Shown in pieces: positions 1 to 8,150 of a stretch of 64,000 bases of DNA. A program made the position numbers and the translations under genes. Under the pieces are notes generated by a model, which saw nothing but the letters and a program-made list of their open reading frames with translations, was not told the origin of the DNA and did not search any database. Where the stretch lies: contig NC_016940.1 of assembly GCF_000250635.1 (NCBI RefSeq), positions 930,001 through 994,000 of the forward strand. Direction: 5' to 3'. Each line of letters begins with the position of its first letter. The first letter of the stretch is position 1. This DNA is from Saprospira grandis str. Lewin (GTDB lineage: Bacteria > Bacteroidota > Bacteroidia > Chitinophagales > Saprospiraceae).

Positions 1-243
1 GGTCGGTGGTACAGGTTACGCCTGCCGGCTTATGAAAGGCGATATATAGTTTTTTGGGGGCTTTGGGCAGGGCTTTGCCATCTAGCAGCACCTCATCTCC
101 GGGCGACACTCGGTTTCCTTTTTTGGCCAATTGCCCGTTAATTTTCAAGCGGCCCTCTTCGATCCAACGATCGGCCTCTCGTCTAGAGCAAATCCCTTTG
201 CTGCTAATATATTTATTGAGGCTAATGCTATTATCTTGACTCA
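1..243 (-). CDS. RluF-like 23S rRNA pseudouridine synthase, N-terminal part
   Basis: The 3' part of the gene lies beyond the window's left edge; 81 residues are visible. The reading begins MSQDNSISLNKYISSKGICS, followed by an S4 RNA-binding domain (SRREADRWIEEGRLKINGQ, then a GDEV segment) and, from about residue 68, the start of the synthase domain (IAFHKPAGVTCTT). The S4 domain joined to a KPxGxxxTT strand is typical of the RsuA/RluB/RluE/RluF group, and the NKYIS-GICSRREADR wording most resembles RluF, which modifies 23S rRNA. The catalytic Asp lies outside the window, so the RluF assignment is tentative while the family call is firm. The ATG at 243 is chosen because the S4 domain starts directly after it. 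Confidence 0.8.
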
Positions 244-335
244 TATCTGTTGCTAATTTTCGGCCCTAAGATACGGCAGAAAATGAAAAGGAGGAGGAAA
301 AGCCGCCAACTTCCGTTTTGAAGTTTTTTTCTTTT

Positions 336-470
336 GGGGCCTCCGCCTCCCTTCGGTCGTCGGCGCTACGTTGCGCAGCTCGCAGGTCTGCTCGGCCCTG
401 CGGCCTGACGGCCTGGGTCTGCGGCTGCGCCGCACTGCTCCACATCGCTAGGCCGAATGGCCTTCGGCCA
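336..470 (+). repeat. VSE copy 1 (variable-stem intergenic element)
   Basis: First copy of a 24-copy intergenic family. Read from its GGGGC end, a copy has: GGGGCCT or a variant; a first hairpin; a conserved connector with GCTCGC and GCTCGGCCCT; a second, very variable hairpin; GTCTGGCC or GTCTGC leading a third hairpin; CATCGCT or CATCCCT; and a terminal block complementary to the start. Here the ends are GGCCT/AGGCC and the second stem is GGCC-tga-GGCC. It fills most of the gap between the pseudouridine synthase and the next gene. Short open frames across it are by-products of its GC-rich arms. Confidence 0.85.
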
Positions 471-497
471 ACCTTTGATAAAAATTTCAAACTAACT

Positions 498-528
498 TTG
501 CGTTTATAATTAAAAGTTACTACCTTTA
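498..528 (+). promoter_or_regulatory. putative Bacteroidota-type promoter of the 550-2823 gene
   Basis: TTG at 498-500 is followed after 20 nt by TACCTTTA at 521-528, close to the Bacteroidota consensus TTG-N(17-23)-TAnnTTTG with a final A for G. The ATG at 550 lies 21 nt further on. A second box, TAACTTTG, lies at 493-500. Confidence 0.5.
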
Positions 529-549
529 CGTAAACACAAAAACAAAACG

Positions 550-2823
550 ATGAAAGCATTAGCCATTTTTCTCTTATCCAGTTTATTTTTTGGCCACCTA
601 AATCTATTACAGATGAACCAGCGAGAACTTTTTTTGGCAAAACAGCAGCAGTATCAAGAAGACACAGCCCTTTATGAAGAAACCTTGGCCCAATATCAAG
701 AACTATATTCACTTTATCAGGAACTTCCGGCAGAGGATCCCGATCGCCCAAGCTTGAAGGCGGCTTTGCTCAAGACCAAAGAGGGCTTAAAAGCCTTTAA
801 GCCGCAGCTCAAAATGGATAAGGCCAATTTGAAGCAGCTATTTTTAGCCCTTAAGGAAGAGGAGATTCCGAAGGAGCAGTACAGAAAATTATTAGCAGAC
901 TTCTTTAAGGGGACATCTAAAGTACTTAAATCAAGAATTGGTAAATCGCCTAAACTAAAGGAGAGTACGCCTCTGAGTATTTTTCAATCGCAATTAGCTC
1001 AATTCTTCAAACAGATTCCAGGTCCACTCAGTAAACAACTCAATAAGGAGGTTAAAGCAATTCCTATTGATACCGATGTTGAAGACTTTCTAGCGGCCTT
1101 TTTGGCCATTTTAGACAAATACAACCAAGAAGATCAAATCAAGGCGAACTGGTTCAATACCTTTAGTATCAAAGAAAAGAATTTACTAAAGAAAATTAGC
1201 TATCAGCAACTAGAAAGCATTTTGGACCAAGCCCTGGCCAAAGATGACTTTTTGACGGAGGAGGAGGAGAAAGAGGCAAAAGAAAAAGCGGACTCCACTT
1301 ACCGAGAAGAACTGGCTAAGTTCCGTGAAACCTTAAAGGAAGGTAAATCTGAGCTTGTATTTGAACTCTTTAATCTGGGGGTAAAGCCTTTAGAAAAGGA
1401 AAGTGGATTAGAATATTGTATTTCTGCCAAAGAATTGGTAGAACGTTTAGGAAAGTTAAATACAGGACATCCTCTTGTTCGGGCAGAACTCATTAAACAA
1501 TTGGCTGCTCAACTAGATAGTAGTAAGCACTACTCGATAGAGGAGTTAAGCACTAAAATTCTTAGTAGCCTGACACTTTCTCCAATTTTTAGTGAAAATC
1601 TATTTTGTCAAGAATTTTATGACGTAAAGAAACATCAGTTAATTAAAAAAGATCCTGTTAGCTCAGAACTCTACCCCAATAATTGGGTCCGTAGTTGTTT
1701 TGATAAAGGATTACTACGGACCCAAGTAGGCCGAGAAGTTGCCATTATACAGCTAAAAGAAAAAATCGAAGCTTGGTTTGAAAAACTACAGCCCAGTATA
1801 AAAGATCCTAATATTAGCAATTACTGCCTAAACAAAAAGCGATGGAAGGCTAGTCTAAGCTACCTTTTTTCAGCATCGACAGCAACTGGGCTAAAAATGC
1901 CGCTTTTAGAAGACTATTTTTTAGCTAAAATGGATCAAATCGACCCCAAGGAAGATCATCTTTACATGAAAGATTTTGCCACAGAAGCTTGGGATGATTT
2001 TCTGGGCGATAAAGATTTTCAACGAGTAGATCCTTTCCATAACTTATTAGCCGAAGAGATTAAGCAATTGGCAGATAGTGCAGTAGTGCTCTTATCGCCA
2101 GCCAAAGAATGGGAAAAAGCAATTCGAGCAAGTCGTTGTCAGGGGCCCAAGCCACTGCTTTTAGAGCCTATAGATGCTGTTTACAACTTAGCCCAAATCC
2201 CAATAACATTTTCACTCCAAGGAGAAAAAAGACTTGCTCACTTTGATAAAGTGACTATTGGTTTTCCGCTAAAATATGAATATGGGATAGCCCCCGGAGT
2301 AGATAACAGCCTTCGGCAAGTTGCATTTCTCAGTTTTGATGAGAGCAAAAGCCCTATCATTGTAGGAGGGGCCAATATAGCCAACATGAAAATTCATAGC
2401 CTAACATCAGATGCTGTTCGATGCCAAAGGAATGGAAACAGCATGGATAGCTATTGGGTATTTAGCGTTCGTGCCGAGATTAACCTATTCTCTATATTAG
2501 GGATAGATACCACTGCTTTATCAACGCTTGATGAGGATGAGATTCCTTTTTATCTACTAGAAGAAATACGCAAGTACTTTGGCTCTTCAGTAAGTATAGG
2601 GCCAATATCCTTTGACATTAATAATCCAGAAATAAAAATAGATTACTTGGCAAAAATGGAATTCAAGTTAAGTTCTTATCCCAAAGGAATCGAAAGCCTG
2701 CTCCTCCAAAACCACTTAACAGGTCCTACTAAGTTCAATCCTATACCCAACTATGGGTTGAAGATAGATGATAAACATAAAGCCAGCCTTTTTTGGGAAC
2801 AACTGCCCAAAGTAAAAAAATAA
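550..2823 (+). CDS. large secreted or membrane-anchored protein of unknown function
   Basis: This 757-residue protein is not recognised. Residues 1-20 (MKALAIFLLSSLFFGHLNLL) are hydrophobic after a Lys and look like a signal sequence or anchor, with no clear cleavage site. Residues 25-430 are rich in Glu, Lys, Leu and Gln and probably mostly helical, with coiled-coil-like stretches such as KQQQYQEDTALYEETLAQ. From about residue 560 the composition shifts to beta-rich segments (FDKVTIGFPLKYEYGIAPG). The start is supported by the promoter-like boxes just upstream and the hydrophobic N-terminus. A strong hairpin terminator follows 13 nt after the stop, so it is probably transcribed alone. No catalytic motif was seen. 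Confidence 0.75.
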   Translation: MKALAIFLLSSLFFGHLNLLQMNQRELFLAKQQQYQEDTALYEETLAQYQELYSLYQELPAEDPDRPSLKAALLKTKEGLKAFKPQLKMDKANLKQLFLALKEEEIPKEQYRKLLADFFKGTSKVLKSRIGKSPKLKESTPLSIFQSQLAQFFKQIPGPLSKQLNKEVKAIPIDTDVEDFLAAFLAILDKYNQEDQIKANWFNTFSIKEKNLLKKISYQQLESILDQALAKDDFLTEEEEKEAKEKADSTYREELAKFRETLKEGKSELVFELFNLGVKPLEKESGLEYCISAKELVERLGKLNTGHPLVRAELIKQLAAQLDSSKHYSIEELSTKILSSLTLSPIFSENLFCQEFYDVKKHQLIKKDPVSSELYPNNWVRSCFDKGLLRTQVGREVAIIQLKEKIEAWFEKLQPSIKDPNISNYCLNKKRWKASLSYLFSASTATGLKMPLLEDYFLAKMDQIDPKEDHLYMKDFATEAWDDFLGDKDFQRVDPFHNLLAEEIKQLADSAVVLLSPAKEWEKAIRASRCQGPKPLLLEPIDAVYNLAQIPITFSLQGEKRLAHFDKVTIGFPLKYEYGIAPGVDNSLRQVAFLSFDESKSPIIVGGANIANMKIHSLTSDAVRCQRNGNSMDSYWVFSVRAEINLFSILGIDTTALSTLDEDEIPFYLLEEIRKYFGSSVSIGPISFDINNPEIKIDYLAKMEFKLSSYPKGIESLLLQNHLTGPTKFNPIPNYGLKIDDKHKASLFWEQLPKVKK

Positions 2824-2835
2824 AAATCAGCTATT

Positions 2836-2870
2836 CCAAGCCCCAAACTCCCGTTTGGGGCTTGGCTCTT
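2836..2870 (+). terminator. rho-independent terminator
   Basis: A 13-bp perfect stem (CCAAGCCCCAAAC paired with GTTTGGGGCTTGG, loop TCCC) is followed by a T-containing tract, directly after the stop at 2823. Confidence 0.8.
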
Positions 2871-2933
2871 TTAATAAAAGATTGCGAAGCAATACCGCTT
2901 CTAAACGGTTTTGCAGGCGGCGAAGCCGCCGCA

Positions 2934-3127
2934 GGCTGAGGGGCTGTAGCAGGGCCGCCGAAGGCGGCAGACCAAGGCGCTTCGCGCCGAAGGGCCGAGC
3001 GAACAGCGAGCTGCGCAATGGCCCGACCCGACCGATAATTCATGAGGGTTTCAACCCTCATTTTGTATAGCTTCGCAAAGCGATACCGCTTTGCGCTGGG
3101 TTTTAACCTAGCGGAAGGGGCAGCCCC
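2934..3127 (-). repeat. VSE copy 2, interrupted by a hairpin-bearing insert
   Basis: Ends pair as GGCTG/CAGCC; the second stem is GGCGC-ttc-GCGCC. Between about 3032 and 3110 the element carries roughly 80 extra nt with TGAGGGTTTCAACCCTCA (3044-3061) and a second stem around GGTTTTAACC. Most other copies lack this insert. It lies between two convergent genes. Confidence 0.8.
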
Positions 3128-3160
3128 AAAAAAAGGCCCTCCACAAAAAAGTGAAGGGCC
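3128..3160 (-). terminator. terminator of porT
   Basis: On the minus strand GGCCCTTCAC and GTGGAGGGCC pair around TTTTTT and are followed by seven T, just after the porT stop at 3183. Confidence 0.75.
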
Positions 3161-3182
3161 AGTTAGCTTTTATTGGCTTTAT

Positions 3183-3911
3183 TTAGCCTTCAAAATGGAC
3201 CGAGAAGGTAATTCCTTGGGCAAACAGCTTGTCGATAGTTCGAGAGTAAATCAACTGATCGTTTCGGCTATGGATATTATTGATGCCATGCGAAAACTTG
3301 ATTTCGGGCGAGAGGATGAAGTAGGGAAAGAAAAACTGCAGGCCTACGCCATACTCCACAAGGATGTCGCTACTTTGGATGCGGACCAAATCCTCGGCTT
3401 TGCGGGCTCTAGAATTGGAGGCGAGGTCGAGGCTATACTTGGCCCCCACAATAAAGAAAGCGCGGACATCTTGGTAGGGTTTCGATTTGTAGCGAAACTG
3501 AATGGGAAAATCGAGGAAAACCGATTCGATATTTCGGCTAATGACCTCTTGCGTGGGCAGAGTGTACTCTAGGCGGCGCTCGGCAAAAGAGAGGGTGGGC
3601 AAATTGAAGCGCAGGTCCATATTTTCGCCAAACTTAATGTTGGTCACGATTCCGAGGTTGAAACCGGGGCCATTAGAAGATTGGATCAGGCGAATGCTAT
3701 CGTTTTGGATTAGCGTTTCGGAGCGTTGAATTTGGTAGCGCGAGCTATTGTAGCCCAGGGTAATTCCAAAGTAATAGGTCTTTTTGGAAAAAGCGTAATA
3801 GTTAAAAGTTCCTCTTTGGGCAGACAAGCTAGGCCCCAAAAGGAGGAGGGCCATTATGCAGGTTTGCAAGCCGAGTAGAGCGAACAAATTCCGGTGGTGA
3901 GTGGCTGGCAT
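3183..3911 (-). CDS. porT: PorT-family outer-membrane protein of the type IX secretion/gliding machinery
   Basis: This 242-residue protein has a signal peptide (residues 1-32, ending GPSLSAQRG) and a beta-barrel-like body with alternating aromatic strands (YYFGITLGYNSSRYQI, LDFPIQFRYKSK, FILSPEIKFSHGINN). Size, order of strands and position directly after ubiE match PorT, a type IX secretion component with a conserved ubiE-porT arrangement in Bacteroidota. With the ATG at 3911 the gene overlaps ubiE by 58 nt. An in-frame ATG at 3854 forms a TAATG with the ubiE stop, but starting there would remove the charged n-region of the signal peptide, so 3911 is preferred. The overlap suggests translational coupling. 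Confidence 0.8.
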   Translation of the reverse strand: MPATHHRNLFALLGLQTCIMALLLLGPSLSAQRGTFNYYAFSKKTYYFGITLGYNSSRYQIQRSETLIQNDSIRLIQSSNGPGFNLGIVTNIKFGENMDLRFNLPTLSFAERRLEYTLPTQEVISRNIESVFLDFPIQFRYKSKPYQDVRAFFIVGAKYSLDLASNSRARKAEDLVRIQSSDILVEYGVGLQFFFPYFILSPEIKFSHGINNIHSRNDQLIYSRTIDKLFAQGITFSVHFEG

Positions 3912-4606
3912 TTCGTATCGGTTAGTCCAAGTTTAAGCAATAAGTTTTCAAAGTCTTTTCCTTCGGGAAAAGCCTGCACTGACTCATAGAGATAGGCATA
4001 GGCTTTCTGATCCTTGGAGGTCAGGCGGCCGATACCGGGCAGAATGCTACTGAAGTAAAAGTTGTAAACTTGCTTAATAGGAAAGACTTTAGGTTTGGAG
4101 AATTCGAGAACCACGCATTTTCCGCCAGGGCGCAAGACTCGTACCATTTCTTTGAGGCCGGCTTCTACATTGGCAAAGTTGCGTACTCCAAAAGCAACGA
4201 TGACGGCATCAAAACTATTGTCTTCAAAGGGCAGATGTTCAGAATCGCCTTCTTCGAGGACAATAATTTTATCGAGGCCTTTTTTAGTAATTTTTTTGCG
4301 GCCCACTTCGAGCATGCCTACAGAAATGTCTACACCAATAATTTCTTCGGGCGAAAGTTGTTTGTAGGCCTCTAGGGCGAGGTCGGCGGTTCCTGTAGCC
4401 ACATCGAGGATGCGTTTAGGCTGAATATCTTGGAGTTCGGCAATGGCTTTTCGGCGCCAGCTCTTATCTATGTTGAGTGAAAGGAAGTGATTGAGGAAGT
4501 CGTAGGTCTTAGAAATGTTGTTAAACATTTTAGAAACCTGGGCCTTTTTTTCGGCTTCTACTTCATAGGGCTTAACCTCTTCCGATTTTATCTTTTGAAC
4601 ACTCAT
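3854..4606 (-). CDS. ubiE: demethylmenaquinone methyltransferase
   Basis: MenG/UbiE methylates demethylmenaquinone with S-adenosylmethionine in the last step of menaquinone synthesis, at the inner face of the cytoplasmic membrane. The 250 residues contain the family signature near the N-terminus (KMFNNISKTYDFLNHFLSL), the SAM-binding motif DVATGTADLALEA around residues 66-78, the acidic strand IIGVDIS, and AVIVAFGVRNFANVEAGL leading to RVLRPGGKCVVLEFSKP. This is the usual family length. It is the promoter-proximal gene of a ubiE-porT unit and diverges from engB. Confidence 0.95.
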   Translation of the reverse strand: MSVQKIKSEEVKPYEVEAEKKAQVSKMFNNISKTYDFLNHFLSLNIDKSWRRKAIAELQDIQPKRILDVATGTADLALEAYKQLSPEEIIGVDISVGMLEVGRKKITKKGLDKIIVLEEGDSEHLPFEDNSFDAVIVAFGVRNFANVEAGLKEMVRVLRPGGKCVVLEFSKPKVFPIKQVYNFYFSSILPGIGRLTSKDQKAYAYLYESVQAFPEGKDFENLLLKLGLTDTKCQPLTTGICSLYSACKPA

Positions 4607-4649
4607 ATCAATTTTACTATTTTGTGAACGGAAAACAATTGAGTTGCCT

Positions 4650-4667
4650 CATTTGCCCTGGCAAATG
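4650..4667. promoter_or_regulatory. inverted repeat between ubiE and engB
   Basis: CATTTGCC and GGCAAATG form a perfect 8-bp inverted repeat around CT, in the gap between two divergent genes and just downstream of the ubiE promoter box. It could be an operator or a 5'-leader hairpin. Function is inferred only. Confidence 0.4.
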
Positions 4668-4672
4668 CGCTA

Positions 4673-4680
4673 CAAAGGTA
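4673..4680 (-). promoter_or_regulatory. promoter box for ubiE-porT
   Basis: The minus strand reads TACCTTTG, an exact match to TAnnTTTG, about 67 nt upstream of the ubiE ATG. A T-rich -33 region lies about 16 nt further upstream. Confidence 0.5.
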
Positions 4681-4706
4681 ACAGGAATAGCCCAATAAAG
4701 GTTGAT

Positions 4707-5315
4707 ATGATTATAAAAACTGCAGAATACCTCATTAGTGTGCCCAAAGTAGAGATGGCACCGCATTCCGATCGCCCCGAATACGCCTTTATTGGCCGTT
4801 CTAATGTGGGGAAATCTTCGCTCATCAATATGCTCACGGACCATAGTAAGTTGGCCCTGACCTCTGGCCGGCCCGGAAAAACCCGAATGATCAACTACTT
4901 TAATATCAATAAGGACTGGTATCTGGTCGATTTACCCGGCTATGGCTATGCCCAAACGGGCAAGCAAAGGCGGCAAAATTGGCGCAAAATGATTGAGGAG
5001 TATTTCCTGCTTCGGATTTCTATGCAGTGCGCTTTTTTACTCATTGATAGTGGGGTGCCTCCGCAGGATATTGATATTGAGTTTGCCAATTGGTTGGGCG
5101 AAAACCAAATCCCTTTTGTTATTGTCTTTACCAAAACCGATAAGAAAAAAGCCCGACAAGGCGATAATCATATTCGGGCCTTTAAGCAAAAACTAGGCGA
5201 ATACTGGGAGCAACTGCCGCCCTGCTACCTCAGTTCTGCCGAGACCAAAAGAGGCCGAGAGGAATTGCTAGAGTTTATCGAATCGGTCAATGCCAATTTC
5301 GAACCTCTGCATTAA
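4707..5315 (+). CDS. engB: ribosome biogenesis GTP-binding protein EngB (YsxC/YihA)
   Basis: EngB is a small GTPase needed for assembly of the large ribosomal subunit. About 202 residues are read from the ATG at 4707 (MIIKTAEYLISVPK). Visible motifs are G1 GRSNVGKSSLI, the switch region GRPGKTRMINYF, G3 DLPGYGYA, G4 TKTDK, and a late SSAETKRG in the G5 position. An upstream TTG at 4644 would add 21 residues unlike the family, while AAAGG lies just before 4707, so 4707 is preferred. It is divergent from ubiE and followed 31 nt later by the MATE gene. Confidence 0.93.
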   Translation: MIIKTAEYLISVPKVEMAPHSDRPEYAFIGRSNVGKSSLINMLTDHSKLALTSGRPGKTRMINYFNINKDWYLVDLPGYGYAQTGKQRRQNWRKMIEEYFLLRISMQCAFLLIDSGVPPQDIDIEFANWLGENQIPFVIVFTKTDKKKARQGDNHIRAFKQKLGEYWEQLPPCYLSSAETKRGREELLEFIESVNANFEPLH

Positions 5316-5346
5316 GCCATCTCCTTCTCTCAGCTAGCCTTTTTTT

Positions 5347-6669
5347 ATGATCACTTACAAGAGAATTTTTCAAATTTCTATGCCCATTATGGTGGGCTCC
5401 GCCGTACAAAACCTAATTACCCTCACCGATACCATTTTTTTGGGTCGGGTGGGCAAGGTAGAGCTGGGCGCCATTGGCCTAGTGGGCGTCTTTTATTTGC
5501 TCATTACTTCTATTGGCTATAGTTTTACCAAGGCGGGCCAAATTATGATCGCCCGAAGAATCGGGGCCGATCAGGAAAAAGAAGTGGGGCCACAAGTGCA
5601 CGCTATGGGCATTTTTGCCTTTTTGCTGGCCCTGCTTATGTTTTTTCTCCTGGCCTTTGGTAGCCGAACCTTCTTTGGCTGGTTTGTCACCGATCCCGAT
5701 ATTTATGAGGCCTGTATTGCCTATCTCGATTATCGATGTTATGGGGTCTTTTTCTCCTATCTAGGGGTCGCTTTTGTGGCTATGTATACCGGCCTGGCCC
5801 GCACCACCGTCATTATTTACAATGCCGTTGTAATGGGGATCGCCAATACAATTCTCAATTATGGGCTCATTTTTGGCCATTTTGGCCTGCCCGAAATGGG
5901 AATTTCTGGGGCCGCCCTAGCCTCTACCCTAGCCGAGGTTTTGGCCTTTGGCGTTTTTATCATTTATGTGCTATTTGATAAAAAATGCCATGATTATCAA
6001 CTCTTTAAATGGCCCGAACTCAATATTGAGCTCATTAAGGCCCAACTCCGCCTTTCTGGCCCCATCGTCCTGCAATCTATTGCTAGTGTGGGCAGTTGGT
6101 TTGTCTTTTTTGCCCTGATCGAACAGCTTGGCCAAAAAGAACTAGCAGTTTCCAATATCATCCGAGCCGCCTACATGATTTATATGATCCCCGCCTGGGG
6201 CTTCTCCTCTGGCATCAATACGATCGTTAGCCAACTCATTGGCCAAGAACAAAGCCGCTCCGTCATGACGGCCATCTACAAAACGGCCATCCTCTGTTTT
6301 GTCGTGACCATGCTGGTCACTAGCTCGGTGGTCATCGCCCCCGACTATATTCTGCGCATCGGCACCGACGACCCCGTCCTCATCCGAGAAGCCAGCAAAT
6401 TAGTCTGGGTGTTGGTTACCCTAATCACACTTTATAGCTTCAGCACAATCTATTTTAACGGCTTAGTAGGCACCGGCGCCACCAAACAATCCCTGCTCAT
6501 CCAAGTTTCTTCCGTCCTCCTCTATATGCTCTATGCCTATATCGTGGTGGGCGTTTTCCGCGCTAGCCTAGAATGGGCCTGGATGACCGAAACCGTCTAC
6601 TGGATCGCCTGTTTGGCCGCCTCTGCTTGGTATCTCCGTAGCAAAAAATGGGTAAAAATTAAGATTTAG
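5347..6669 (+). CDS. MATE family efflux transporter
   Basis: This is a multidrug/toxin extrusion transporter of the inner membrane, expected to export organic cations by Na+ or H+ antiport. The 440 residues form about 12 hydrophobic segments. The N-terminal hallmark SMPIMVGSAVQNLITLTDTIFLG is present in shifted form, and the second half shows the matching repeat (RLSGPIVLQSIASVGSWF). Length fits the family of about 440-460. It closely follows engB and may be co-transcribed with it. Substrate cannot be told from sequence. Confidence 0.9.
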   Translation: MITYKRIFQISMPIMVGSAVQNLITLTDTIFLGRVGKVELGAIGLVGVFYLLITSIGYSFTKAGQIMIARRIGADQEKEVGPQVHAMGIFAFLLALLMFFLLAFGSRTFFGWFVTDPDIYEACIAYLDYRCYGVFFSYLGVAFVAMYTGLARTTVIIYNAVVMGIANTILNYGLIFGHFGLPEMGISGAALASTLAEVLAFGVFIIYVLFDKKCHDYQLFKWPELNIELIKAQLRLSGPIVLQSIASVGSWFVFFALIEQLGQKELAVSNIIRAAYMIYMIPAWGFSSGINTIVSQLIGQEQSRSVMTAIYKTAILCFVVTMLVTSSVVIAPDYILRIGTDDPVLIREASKLVWVLVTLITLYSFSTIYFNGLVGTGATKQSLLIQVSSVLLYMLYAYIVVGVFRASLEWAWMTETVYWIACLAASAWYLRSKKWVKIKI

Positions 6670-6676
6670 TGGTTTT

Positions 6677-6836
6677 GGGGCCTCCGCTGCAGCTTCGCCT
6701 TGCGGCGCTACGCTTTGGGGCTCGCAGGTCTGCTCGGCCCTGCGCAAAAAAACAAGTTTTTTGCTTGGTCTGGCCTTCGGCCACCCCGCCGCATCGCTAG
6801 GCCATTTGGCCTTCGGCCAGGGCGGCTTCGCCGCCC
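6677..6836 (+). repeat. VSE copy 3
   Basis: Ends GGCCT/AGGCC. The first stem is CCGC...GCGG; the second is GCAAAAAA paired with TTTTTTGC, an AT-type version of an arm that is GC-rich in copy 1. Extra hairpins follow the end block. It lies between the MATE gene and a lipoprotein gene. Confidence 0.85.
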
Positions 6837-6866
6837 CTTCTTCCCTAAATAAAAGTACTATTGCTT

Positions 6867-7340
6867 ATGACCAAATTTAGCCTTTTTTTGCTTAGCTGCC
6901 TTAGCCTTTGGGCCTGCCAAAGTACAGCATCAGAAAATGAAATCCCTGAGGCAGAAGCCGAACTGCTCCGCAGCTTCCAAAATTTTAACCTAGAAAGCCA
7001 ACAGTTTTTTAATGGGGCCGCCAAATTACAATGCGCCTGCCTGCTCGAACAAGAAGGAGCACTCAGCGCCCTGCCCACAAATGCTCCTCTAGATAGTAGC
7101 CAACAACTCATTATGGAGCAATACCAAAACTGCAATGCCGATAGCCCGCCCCCTTCGGCAGAAGTCTTCGCCAAAATTTCAGAAGACCTCCAAAAGTTTT
7201 CTGGCGCTTCGGCTCCCGGAGGCAGTAGTGACCAAAAAATGCAGGCCCTCTCTACGGCTCTGCTCCGCCTGCATTGCCCAGAAAAACAAGCGCTAGCCAA
7301 AAAACTAAATGCGCTCTTAGGCCAAAAGGAAGAAGAGTAA
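6867..7340 (+). CDS. lipoprotein of unknown function with CxC motif
   Basis: About 157 residues from the ATG at 6867 (MTKFSLFLLSCLSLWACQST). The lipobox LWAC puts the lipidated Cys near residue 17, so the mature protein is expected on a membrane. The body holds a CAC motif (LQCACLLEQ), a further Cys in YQNCNAD, and HCPEKQAL near the C-terminus. The next gene shows the same order of motifs (CAC, then CPEQQAL), so the pair looks like an old tandem duplication. The function is unknown. A TTG at 6861 is a weaker alternative start. A strong hairpin terminator follows. Confidence 0.7.
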   Translation: MTKFSLFLLSCLSLWACQSTASENEIPEAEAELLRSFQNFNLESQQFFNGAAKLQCACLLEQEGALSALPTNAPLDSSQQLIMEQYQNCNADSPPPSAEVFAKISEDLQKFSGASAPGGSSDQKMQALSTALLRLHCPEKQALAKKLNALLGQKEEE

Positions 7341-7365
7341 ATTTTAAGTCCAAAAAATAGTAAAA

Positions 7366-7398
7366 GGCGAGTTGGAGCATGCTCCAACTCGCCCTTTG
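7366..7398 (+). terminator. rho-independent terminator
   Basis: GGCGAGTTGGAGC and GCTCCAACTCGCC form a perfect stem around AT, followed by CTTTGTTTT. The centre is fully palindromic. Confidence 0.75.
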
Positions 7399-7519
7399 TT
7401 TTAAACCCAAGCCTACAACAAGTAGTTTTTAAAGCCAAGGAACTAAACAATAAAATAAAATTTGGTAGTTTAGCAGGCAAGCAAAACACCCCCTAAAATT
7501 TGATCCTCAAATTTTTGGT

Positions 7520-8086
7520 ATGGACATACACTACTACTTTTCCTTTTTGATCCTCTTGCTAAGCTGTGCCTGCAATTCGCCAAAACCAGCGCCTATCTCT
7601 ATCCAACAGATTGGACCAGCAAGTAGACAACTACAGTTTTCCCCTATTGCCCTGAGCAAAGCCGAACTAACAGACAGTAGCCTAATCGCGCTAGAGCAGT
7701 TAGGCCAAAAGAGCTGTGCCTGCCTGGCCCATTTTAAAGACAGCCTAAGCCTCTTTCTTCAAGATGCAAAACTATCTCTCGACAAAATGAATGGCCAAGG
7801 AACAGAACATCCCGCCGACCTGCTGCAGCAAATTGTTCAACACCCCAAACTGCCAGCTGTTCTCGGCTTTGGCCGCTGCCTTAGCATTGCCCAAAGCCAA
7901 AGTCCCCAAATTTTAAACTGTATTCAGGCCAAACAAAAACAACAACTCCCCCTAAAAAAGTTATTAGCCCTAGAGCTGCCCCTCATTGAGGAACAAATGG
8001 GCCAAAGTTGCCCAGAACAACAAGCGCTCTTTCAGGCCTTTAATGAATTTGGCCAAGCCATGAACCGCTTCCAATATGGAGAATAA
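7520..8086 (+). CDS. lipoprotein of unknown function, likely paralogue of the preceding gene
   Basis: 188 residues. The N-terminus MDIHYYFSFLILLLSCACNS is a lipoprotein signal with Cys near residue 16 or 18. The mature part contains GQKSCACLAHF, a later Cys pair region (GFGRCLSIAQ, ILNCIQA) and SCPEQQALFQAF. The same CAC...CPExQAL layout occurs in the gene at 6867, with little other identity. The Cys pattern suggests disulfides or metal binding, but no known domain was recognised. It ends at a strong bidirectional hairpin shared with the opposing small gene at 8151-8300. Confidence 0.65.
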   Translation: MDIHYYFSFLILLLSCACNSPKPAPISIQQIGPASRQLQFSPIALSKAELTDSSLIALEQLGQKSCACLAHFKDSLSLFLQDAKLSLDKMNGQGTEHPADLLQQIVQHPKLPAVLGFGRCLSIAQSQSPQILNCIQAKQKQQLPLKKLLALELPLIEEQMGQSCPEQQALFQAFNEFGQAMNRFQYGE

Positions 8087-8120
8087 AAAACGCCAAATAG
8101 TAGCTACTATTTGGCGTTCA
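8082..8120. terminator. bidirectional terminator
   Basis: AACGCCAAATAGTAG and CTACTATTTGGCGTT (8089-8118) are perfectly complementary. The minus strand then reads TTTTTTATT and the plus side is T-rich, so it can end both the lipoprotein gene and the small opposing gene. Confidence 0.75.
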
Positions 8121-8150
8121 TCTTCTGTATCAATAAATGGCCCTAAAAGC

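Noticed and set aside
266-751. 161-residue minus-strand frame over VSE copy 1 and the next gene's start
   Set aside because: It runs through the repeat and antisense to the better supported gene at 550; many such frames arise over GC-rich VSE arms.
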